7,325 nt of DNA, taken from contig JAPOOT010000225.1 in the NCBI GenBank assembly GCA_026713285.1, forward strand, positions 1 to 7,325. The letters run 5' to 3'. Shown here in pieces: positions 1 to 5,006 of this stretch. The translations under genes were made by a program, and so were the position numbers. The first letter of the stretch is position 1; each line of letters begins with the position of its first letter. The notes beneath the pieces are model-generated. The model saw nothing but the letters and a program-made list of their open reading frames with translations. It was not told where the DNA came from and did not search any database. Origin of the DNA: Gemmatimonadota bacterium (lineage in GTDB: Bacteria; JAAXHH01).

Positions 1-140
1 CCGGCGCCGTTTTCTCCGACCACGGCGTGGCAGGTACCCGCTTCGATGCCGAAGGTAACGTCGTCGAGTGCCGTCACGCCCGGAAACCGCTTGGTGATCC
101 GATCGAATTCGATATAGGGGTGCGCGTGATTGCGGTCCAT
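1..140 (-). CDS. Sugar ABC transporter ATP-binding protein, N-terminal fragment (cut by left edge)
   Basis: The first 46 residues of an ABC ATPase are visible, beginning at the ATG whose A is at 140 and running off the window. The opening has the usual form for sugar importers of the RbsA/MglA type: an aromatic/acidic start (YIEFDRITKRFPGVTALDDV, residues 9-28), then a beta strand leading into the Walker A loop GENGAG, where the window stops before the Lys-Ser/Thr. By family knowledge this subunit would hydrolyse ATP at the cytoplasmic face of the permease and usually carries two tandem ATPase domains; that cannot be checked here. It lies 67 bp after the substrate-binding protein gene on the same strand, so it is most likely the last of the three transporter genes. 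The ribosome site before this ATG is weak (a GGAAA-like run). Family call is firm; substrate is unknown. Confidence 0.88.
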   Translation of the reverse strand, partial: MDRNHAHPYIEFDRITKRFPGVTALDDVTFGIEAGTCHAVVGENGA

Positions 141-207
141 GGTGTTTCCGGGGGGTTACCGGGAGATCAGTCGTTCGATCCCTGCGGACCTCGTTCGGCC
201 GACCTGA

Positions 208-1248
208 TCATTCGTCCGAAGAGGCTGGCGGATCCTCATCCTGAAGGTATCGCTCGGGAACGTCCGTGAATCCCCATCCCTGGAGCATCCCGGCCCACTC
301 GCCGAGGTTCTCCTGTGATACGTGGACCAGTTCGAGGGGATTTATGACGGGCACGTCCCGCTTGAGGTGGATCTTCTCGACGATCAGGCGGACGGATTCG
401 TATCCCCACAGGTAGGTGGGCTGTCCCCAGAGCACGGGTACGATGCCCTGTTCGATATAGGTAAGCTGGGGCGGCAGCGCGTCGACGGAGATGATCTTCA
501 GGCGGTCGGGATCCAGGTCGGTCAGCAGGGACTGGGTGAAAAGCGCCCACCCGCCGACCATGGCCCAACCCTCGATATCCGGGTAGGCGTTGTTGACCCT
601 CACCACTTCGGCGGCGGCATCCTGGGGGGTCTCTATGTGGTAGAAAGTTCCGACGATCGAGATCTCCGGATATTCCGCGGCCTTCTGCAGGACCCCTTCG
701 ACGCGCTTACGCAGGTTCGGGGCGTTCTGGTTGCCTGCAAGGATGGCCACGCGTCCCTTCCCGTCCATCGCCTTGGCCAGTTCTCCCATAATCAAGCCGC
801 CGGTCTTGATGTCGTCCACACCGAAGAAGGCGAACCGCCTGGATTCAGGCGCGTCGCTGTCGAAAGTCATCACCGGCACGCCCCGCTCCACCGCGTCGTT
901 AATGGCACCCGTGACCTTGGCGGCGTCCGAACAGGAGATCAGGACCACGTCCGCGCCTTCGTTCACGGCCTGCGCGATCCGCTGCGCCTGGACCTGACCG
1001 TCCTCCGTCGGCGGCGTGCGCCAGTCGATCACGATTTCGATACCGTGCTCGGCCGACAGCTCCCTGGCCGCGGCGTCCGCCCCGGTTCTGGAGGAGAGAA
1101 ACACGGGATTGGTCGTGCTTTTCGCGATCATGGAGATCACGAGCCGGTTTTCGTCGACAGGCGCGGTCCCACCACAGCCCGTTCCGAAAACAAGCATGCT
1201 CACGGCCGGCAGGAGCAGGATCCGCAAACGCTTCATCAGGAATTCCAT
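208..1248 (-). CDS. Sugar ABC transporter substrate-binding lipoprotein (periplasmic binding protein, Peripla_BP_4/RbsB type)
   Basis: The product captures a solute, probably a sugar, and hands it to the neighbouring permease. I start it at the ATG at 1248 (346 residues) because AAGGA lies nine bases upstream; a second ATG four codons later is possible. The frame opens further upstream, but that stretch overlaps the permease end and reads as low-complexity Arg/Gly-rich sequence, so I reject it. Residues 1-24 are a short basic-hydrophobic signal ending in FGTGC, a lipobox-like site with Cys25 as the probable lipidated residue; Gly at -3 is atypical. Two alpha/beta lobes follow: residues 36-130 (strand VISMIAKS, then NEGADVVLISCSDAAKV and the TFDSDAP turn) and 140-300 (FFGVDDIKTGG, GRVAILAGNQN, NLRKRVEG). 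The DSDAP and N-x-x-x-R-x-x-G patterns are typical of ribose-type receptors. It lies 41 bp after the permease gene. The ligand cannot be told from sequence. Confidence 0.92.
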   Translation of the reverse strand: MEFLMKRLRILLLPAVSMLVFGTGCGGTAPVDENRLVISMIAKSTTNPVFLSSRTGADAAARELSAEHGIEIVIDWRTPPTEDGQVQAQRIAQAVNEGADVVLISCSDAAKVTGAINDAVERGVPVMTFDSDAPESRRFAFFGVDDIKTGGLIMGELAKAMDGKGRVAILAGNQNAPNLRKRVEGVLQKAAEYPEISIVGTFYHIETPQDAAAEVVRVNNAYPDIEGWAMVGGWALFTQSLLTDLDPDRLKIISVDALPPQLTYIEQGIVPVLWGQPTYLWGYESVRLIVEKIHLKRDVPVINPLELVHVSQENLGEWAGMLQGWGFTDVPERYLQDEDPPASSDE

Positions 1249-1289
1249 CAGGCTAAGTCCTTTCTTTACAGGTCTGACTCGAAGTGGGC

Positions 1290-2309
1290 CTAACCCGCCT
1301 CCACCAGCCTGCGCGCGGTGAGACGCCGGTTCACCTGGTCGAGTACGACGGCGACGATGATCGCGCATCCGATCACGACCCACTCGTAGTTCTGGTCCAG
1401 GTGCAGGGTGCGGATGGACTGACGGATCAGGACGATCAGCATGGCCCCCAGCATGGCGTTGACCGCGCTGCCCCGGCCGCCGCGAAGACTCGCGCCTCCG
1501 ACGACTGCCGATGCGATGACGTAAAGTTCATATCCGGTGGCGTCGGCACAGGAGGCCGAACCGTAGTAACTACTGCCCACCAGCGCGGCGATGCTCGCGG
1601 TAAGCCCCGATACCACGTACACGCCCACCAGGATTCGGTCGATCCTGAGGCCGGCATACCGGCTGGCCTCCAGGTTGCCGCCCACGGCGAATATGTGGCG
1701 CCCCATGACCGTACGGGACAGATACACGGCGCCCGCGGCGGTGATGACAAGCATGATGATCATGGGCATTGGATAAAGCGCATCGGAACCGAAGGATAGC
1801 TTGATCACATCCGTCAGCACCTGCGGCACGAGGATGCTCTCCGCCTCGCTGATTACGAAGGCTATGCCACGGAATACCCACATCGTGCCAAGTGTTACGA
1901 TAAAGGGATGTACGCGGAGTCCGACCACCATGACCCCGTTCAACAGGCCGCACAGAAGGCCGAGACACACACAGACCAGGACGGCCAGCATGACCACGGA
2001 TAAGGGACTGTCCGGCGCCATGGACCGCAATACCATGGCGGTCAATACACCGGACAGCGCGTAAATCGAGCCGACTGAAAGATCAATCCCTCCTGAGATA
2101 ATCACCATGGTCGCCCCGACCGCCATGATCACGAAGAAACTGGCGTCGGTCGCCGTCTGCATCAGGGTGCGGGAATTCAGGAAGTTGTTGACGAGTTCAC
2201 CCGTCGAACGGTCCACGTGGTATCCTGCGAAAACGGAGAGTACCGCGCCAAGCAGCAGGGTGACGAGGATCAAGCCTGTTTGCTGTGAACCGAGCAGGAT
2301 ACGAAGCAT
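1290..2309 (-). CDS. Sugar ABC transporter permease (BPD_transp_2 / RbsC type)
   Basis: This 339-residue integral inner-membrane protein forms the channel of a ribose-type importer, normally as a homodimer. Hydrophobic segments cover most of the chain (about residues 12-28, 56-72, 82-96, 104-130, 136-153, 181-197, 226-246, 262-272, 284-296 and 310-324). Family signatures are clear: GGIDLSVGS at 73-81, the cytoplasmic coupling-loop region GRHIFAVGGNLEASRYAG at 203-220, and IASAVVGGASLRGGRGS at 265-281. Length is normal for RbsC-like proteins. The start is the first ATG after an in-frame stop about ten codons upstream; no GTG or TTG intervenes and the ribosome site is poor, so translation may be weak. 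It is the first gene of the transporter set, ahead of the binding protein and the ATPase. Specificity cannot be read from the sequence. Confidence 0.94.
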   Translation of the reverse strand: MLRILLGSQQTGLILVTLLLGAVLSVFAGYHVDRSTGELVNNFLNSRTLMQTATDASFFVIMAVGATMVIISGGIDLSVGSIYALSGVLTAMVLRSMAPDSPLSVVMLAVLVCVCLGLLCGLLNGVMVVGLRVHPFIVTLGTMWVFRGIAFVISEAESILVPQVLTDVIKLSFGSDALYPMPMIIMLVITAAGAVYLSRTVMGRHIFAVGGNLEASRYAGLRIDRILVGVYVVSGLTASIAALVGSSYYGSASCADATGYELYVIASAVVGGASLRGGRGSAVNAMLGAMLIVLIRQSIRTLHLDQNYEWVVIGCAIIVAVVLDQVNRRLTARRLVEAG

Positions 2310-2479
2310 GAATGGGTCGGTGTTCCAGGCGTTCGCCAGGTTACTGGATGTGAATCGGATGTCCTGAAATGGTACGGAAGCCCCGGATTAAATCAAGGAA
2401 AACGTGCAGTTGGGCAAGCACGCAGGACGGGTCGTCAGACATGCCGAAATCCGGTCGATCGGTCACAGGAAACGTCGCC
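2310..2479. other. Intergenic region upstream of the ABC operon
   Basis: This stretch should hold the control region of the transporter genes. No coding sequence is supported. The best minus-strand promoter match I find is TTGATT (2391-2396) with a 16-base spacer and TACCAT (2369-2374), only four of six matches in each box, so it is weak. I see no clear operator palindrome, and no regulator gene lies in the window. A sugar operon would commonly be controlled by a LacI- or DeoR-type regulator, but nothing here shows that. Confidence 0.3.
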
Positions 2480-2518
2480 AAAGAAAAACCCCGACATGCG
2501 TCTGCGGACATGCCGGGG
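2480..2518 (-). terminator. Intrinsic terminator of the 112-residue protein gene
   Basis: On the minus strand the arms CCCCGGCATG and CATGTCGGGG (2518-2509 and 2498-2489) form a ten-pair stem, including one G-U pair, with a ten-base loop. It is followed at once by TTTTTCTTT (2488-2480). This is a textbook Rho-independent terminator about 40 bases after the stop codon at 2557. On the plus strand the wobble pair becomes an A-C mismatch and there is no comparable T-run, so it should act in one direction only. It separates the 112-residue gene from the transporter operon. Confidence 0.9.
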
Positions 2519-2556
2519 CCGGTGTTTACAAGATCGGATTGCGAGGTGCCGCCGCG

Positions 2557-2895
2557 TCAGGATGCCTTCTTGTCCTCCCGTTCCTCATCCTCGTGCCGCA
2601 GTTCTTCTTCCCGGTCCGCTATGCTCTCCTGCGACGCCTTGACCCGTTCCAGAATGCCATTCACCTCCGTATCTCCCGACACGTCGGTGATTCCTTCCTC
2701 GACCACCATCTGGTGTACACGGCCGCCAAGTTCGGTCAACTGGTTGCGGATATCGGCGCGGGCCGACTGGATTTCAAGCTTGATCCGACCTCTTCGCGTG
2801 AGGTCTTCCGCCATGTCCAGCGCGCCGGACAGGCTTTTGCGCACGGTTTCGAACGGACCGTCCAATTCCGACTTGATCGTTTGCCAGAGGTTCAT
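2557..2895 (-). CDS. Small charged helical protein of unknown function (112 aa)
   Basis: I do not recognise a named family. The protein has no signal peptide or membrane segment and should be cytoplasmic. Residues 1-30 are amphipathic (MNLWQTIKSELDGPFETVRK), residues 34-64 form a heptad-like helix rich in Arg, Glu and Leu (RRGRIKLEIQSARADIRNQL, then TELGGRVHQMV), and residues 78-110 form a very charged, coiled-coil-like tail rich in Glu, Asp and Lys. The KLEI...ELGGRV pattern recalls short uncharacterised coiled-coil proteins in which a helix leads into an ELG-x-x-V turn; that is memory, not a search. The start is secure: AAGGAG lies seven bases upstream. The gene has its own near-consensus promoter and its own strong terminator, so it is probably monocistronic and well expressed. 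A structural or stress-related role is possible but not shown. Confidence 0.85.
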   Translation of the reverse strand: MNLWQTIKSELDGPFETVRKSLSGALDMAEDLTRRGRIKLEIQSARADIRNQLTELGGRVHQMVVEEGITDVSGDTEVNGILERVKASQESIADREEELRHEDEEREDKKAS

Positions 2896-2902
2896 GATGC
2901 AG

Positions 2903-2908
2903 CTCCTT
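2903..2908 (-). promoter_or_regulatory. Strong ribosome binding site of the 112-aa gene
   Basis: AAGGAG on the minus strand, seven bases before the ATG at 2895, inside an A-rich run. It fixes the start codon and suggests efficient translation. Confidence 0.85.
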
Positions 2909-2996
2909 TTCCTGGTACCTTCGTGGGTGTTTGAATCGCGGTTCGGCGGACGAAAGGTCTTTACAGGTTGGACGTTCGTTTTGCCGTCCGGGTTTC

Positions 2997-3025
2997 AGTA
3001 TACCGCAAGCGAGAAACCGCGTCAA
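2997..3025 (-). promoter_or_regulatory. Sigma70-type promoter for the 112-aa gene
   Basis: The -35 box TTGACG (3025-3020), a 17-base spacer and the -10 box TATACT (3002-2997) match the sigma70 consensus at five of six positions in each box with the best spacing. Transcription should begin near 2990, giving a 5' leader of about 95 bases. The -35 box overlaps the end of the DUF4159 gene: the TGA stop at 3024-3022 lies inside TTGACG. The leader contains a weak five-pair inverted repeat (GGACG/CGTCC) but no recognisable riboswitch. Confidence 0.75.
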
Positions 3026-3711
3026 CGATAGAGCGCGTAGGCGACTATGTTGATCCCCATACGAAAGGCGGTCTCCCGTTTCGCCGGCGGATCGTTGTGG
3101 GTCTTTTCGTCGGCCCAGCCGTCACTGACATTGCTTTCGTACGTGTAAAACACTACCAGCCGTCCGTCGTGGAAGAGGCCGAATCCCCGCGGCGGTTTGC
3201 CATCGTGTTCGTGATGTTTGGGCGGGCCGGACGGGAAGTCGTAGATGATGTGATAGATCGGATGGTCGAAAGGCAACTCGACGAAGTCCTGGTCGGGAAA
3301 GACGCGCTTCATTTCCCGACGAAATGCCCTGTCCATGCCGTAATCGTCATCGGCATAGAGAAACCCGCCGCGCGTCAAGTACTTACGCAGGTTGCGGATT
3401 TCCGGCTCGGTCCACTTCACTTCTCCGTGGCCGGTCATGAACAGGAAGGGTGAAGAGAACAACAGATCATCGGTCAGGGTTACGACACGCTGATCAAGAT
3501 TCGTCTCTATGCCAGCGCGCAGTTGCAGTTCACGAGCCAGGTTGGGAATCGCCTCGGGGTCGTTGTACCAATCGCCCCCGCCGTCGTACTTCATCCGCGC
3601 AATGGACAACCTGCCGTTTTCGTTCTCGGCTGCGCGCCCGTAAGAAGCCGTCCACCCGGAGGCGAGGCCGCACAGCAGGAGCACGGTCACGCTTCTGAGG
3701 AAGGAGTTCAT
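3022..3711 (-). CDS. Secreted DUF4159 domain protein (229 aa)
   Basis: Residues 1-28 form a signal peptide (basic NSFLR start, LLLCGLASGW core, small residues around ASYGRAA), so the protein should leave the cytoplasm. The rest matches what I know of DUF4159: ARMKYDGGGDWYNDPEAIPN at 38-57, the strand-turn FLFMTGHGEVKWT at 89-101, GGFLYADDDYG at 115-125, the DHPIYHIIYDFP stretch at 149-160, and a terminal FRMGINIVAYALYR helix. The alternating strands and glycine turns resemble a glutamine-amidotransferase-like fold, but I see no catalytic Cys triad. The ATG at 3711 is chosen because GGAG lies nine bases upstream and a signal peptide begins there; the longer frame to 3813 adds Pro/Ala-rich sequence that overlaps the 55-residue gene upstream. 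DUF4159 genes often sit near MoxR-ATPase/DUF58 clusters; here the domain stands apart from one. Function unknown. Confidence 0.87.
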   Translation of the reverse strand: MNSFLRSVTVLLLCGLASGWTASYGRAAENENGRLSIARMKYDGGGDWYNDPEAIPNLARELQLRAGIETNLDQRVVTLTDDLLFSSPFLFMTGHGEVKWTEPEIRNLRKYLTRGGFLYADDDYGMDRAFRREMKRVFPDQDFVELPFDHPIYHIIYDFPSGPPKHHEHDGKPPRGFGLFHDGRLVVFYTYESNVSDGWADEKTHNDPPAKRETAFRMGINIVAYALYR

Positions 3712-3727
3712 CGCGGGAGGCTCCGGA

Positions 3728-3895
3728 TCATCTGCGGCCGCCGGGCCTGGCGGGCCGGGCTCTGCCGCCCGTGCGAGGTCCGGAGGCACGCACGCGCTGT
3801 CCGCCGCCGGCAAGGGCCATCAGATAGACCAGGCCAATCGCGACTAAACCCAGAATAACCGTACCGATCACGCTGAAACCAATCGTCGCCAGCAT
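3728..3895 (-). CDS. Small single-pass membrane protein (55 aa), unrecognised
   Basis: A 56-codon frame starts at the ATG at 3895 and ends at the TGA at 3730-3728. The first 29 residues are almost wholly hydrophobic (MLATIGFSVIGTVILGLVAI then GLVYLMALAG), enough for one membrane helix. The last 26 residues are Arg-, Gly- and Pro-rich and strongly basic, which by the positive-inside rule places the C-terminus in the cytoplasm. AAGGAG lies five bases before the ATG, the best ribosome site in this part of the operon. The gene sits 68 bp after the carboxypeptidase stop and 16 bp before the DUF4159 start, fitting translation in series on one mRNA. I do not recognise a family. A stray frame is possible, but the exact Shine-Dalgarno, the clean membrane segment and the tight spacing all favour a real gene. 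Confidence 0.72.
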   Translation of the reverse strand: MLATIGFSVIGTVILGLVAIGLVYLMALAGGGQRVRASGPRTGGRARPARPGGRR

Positions 3896-3900
3896 ACCGT

Positions 3901-3906
3901 CTCCTT
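3901..3906 (-). promoter_or_regulatory. Ribosome binding site of the 55-aa membrane protein gene
   Basis: AAGGAG on the minus strand, five bases from the ATG at 3895. It is the main evidence that the short frame is translated. Confidence 0.75.
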
Positions 3907-3963
3907 ACAGTTGATGATGCGTCCAAGGGACACAGCCCTCAATCAAGAACCCCGAGATTTGCT

Positions 3964-4968
3964 TCACCCGTCGACTCCCGCGGGCCGCCCGCTGTCTTTC
4001 TGGCTCCAGTCCAGCAGACGCTTCATGTCCGTGAACCGTGTTCGGCTGGTCGGTCCGCCAAGTATGACGGCGTAAATGTCATCTCCCGAGTCTCCACGCG
4101 CACGCATGACGAGACAGTATCCGGCCCGGCGGATGTAACCTGTCTTGCTGCCCATGCTCTCCCACTGGCTTTGAAACACCCTGTCGCGCACCAGCCGATT
4201 GGTGGTCCGTATAGTATGCGTCCGCCTGTTCGTACCAAACCTGTGCTCCCTTGCAAACAGGACTTCCGCCAGTAATTCATCCTGCAGCGCGGTCCACAGC
4301 AGGGCTACGCAGTCCACCGCCGTGGAAACATTACCGGCGTCCAGCCCGGTAGGTTCGGTAAATCGGGAGTTTGCCAGGCCAAGTGATGCCGCAGTTGCGT
4401 TCATGCGGTCCGCGAATGCATCGATGGTAAGGCCCGATGCGCGTGCCAGTGCGCGCGCCGCTGCGTTATCCGAAGCGACCAGGGTTGCGTAAAGCAGGTC
4501 CTTCGCCGAGACCTGTTCCCCGAACCTGAGTCTTGTCCAGTTTGCCCGGTATACGTCCTGTCGTGAAATTCTGACCCGTTTTTCCAGATCCGGATCCATC
4601 CGCATATAGGTCACCGCGGTCATCAGTTTCGTTATACTCGCGATCGGGAACGGCGACGTGGCATTCTTCTGATAGATCACCTCGCCCTTCTGGATATCTA
4701 TGACAAGCGCGGCCCGGGAGCGTACGCGGATTCCGCGGTCGCGCGCCGTTGATCCGGCGGTCTGCGGTTCAGCCCTTCCGGGAGCCGCTTCAGGGGCAGA
4801 CGGTACGGGGGGATATACGTCATCGTAACGGACTTCAGCCCCGTTCGTCACGGCCTCCGGTTCTGATCCGAAGACCGGTACCGGGTTCACGGAAACTGAA
4901 ACGGCGAGAAGCACCAAGGCACACGATACCCACACCGCCCTGAAACAGGTCGAAACGGCATTGTCCAT
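3964..4968 (-). CDS. Serine-type D-Ala-D-Ala carboxypeptidase (peptidase family S11, penicillin-binding)
   Basis: The enzyme removes the terminal D-alanine from peptidoglycan pentapeptide stems outside the inner membrane and so limits cross-linking. All three active-site motifs are present and properly spaced: SITK at 111-114 (nucleophile Ser111, Lys114), SDN at 166-168, and KTG at 275-277. A hydrophobic segment at 11-28 is a signal peptide or anchor, followed by a Pro/Ala-rich linker at about 36-80. The chain ends near residue 334, soon after the catalytic domain, so the C-terminal domain and amphipathic anchor of DacA-type (PBP5) enzymes are missing; this is closer to the short PbpG-like form. 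The start has no Shine-Dalgarno but sits at the predicted transcription start of its own promoter. It follows the CdaA-YbbR fusion by 34 bp and is followed by the 55-residue membrane protein. Confidence 0.93.
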   Translation of the reverse strand: MDNAVSTCFRAVWVSCALVLLAVSVSVNPVPVFGSEPEAVTNGAEVRYDDVYPPVPSAPEAAPGRAEPQTAGSTARDRGIRVRSRAALVIDIQKGEVIYQKNATSPFPIASITKLMTAVTYMRMDPDLEKRVRISRQDVYRANWTRLRFGEQVSAKDLLYATLVASDNAAARALARASGLTIDAFADRMNATAASLGLANSRFTEPTGLDAGNVSTAVDCVALLWTALQDELLAEVLFAREHRFGTNRRTHTIRTTNRLVRDRVFQSQWESMGSKTGYIRRAGYCLVMRARGDSGDDIYAVILGGPTSRTRFTDMKRLLDWSQKDSGRPAGVDG

Positions 4969-4976
4969 AGGCTGGG

Positions 4977-5006
4977 ATTATAGGAAGGGGGATATACCTA
5001 AGTCAA
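4977..5006 (-). promoter_or_regulatory. Sigma70-type promoter giving a probably leaderless carboxypeptidase mRNA
   Basis: The -35 box TTGACT (5006-5001), an 18-base spacer and a perfect -10 box TATAAT (4982-4977) lie directly before the carboxypeptidase gene. The standard start, seven bases after the -10 box, is at about 4970, two bases before the ATG at 4968, leaving no room for a Shine-Dalgarno; none is visible (the upstream bases are pyrimidine-rich). The TGA stop of the CdaA-YbbR gene (5005-5003) lies inside the -35 box. Readthrough from the cyclase gene could still give a longer mRNA. Confidence 0.72.

Noticed and set aside
141..207. Hairpin between the binding-protein and ATPase genes (GGGATC...GATCTCCC)
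   Set aside because: The stem is short with a bulge and no T-run follows, so it is neither a convincing terminator nor a clear processing site.
322..1293. Long plus-strand open frame of 323 codons
   Set aside because: It lies fully opposite the substrate-binding protein gene, whose domains are unmistakable. Its translation is rich in Asp, Gly, His and Arg with no recognisable domain; it is an antisense shadow of GC-rich codons.
1249..1383. N-terminal extension of the substrate-binding protein to 1383
   Set aside because: The extra 45 residues overlap the permease end, are Arg/Gly-rich, and would bury the lipoprotein signal peptide. AAGGA before 1248 supports the shorter form.
2369..3031. 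Plus-strand frames of 220 and 176 codons
   Set aside because: They run through the terminator and promoter of the 112-residue gene and opposite its coding region. Composition is Arg/Ser-rich without domains.
3708..3926. Minus-strand frame of 72 codons upstream of DUF4159
   Set aside because: It overlaps the 55-residue frame in another phase, lacks a Shine-Dalgarno and reads as Arg-rich low-complexity sequence. The 55-residue frame has both a ribosome site and a membrane helix.
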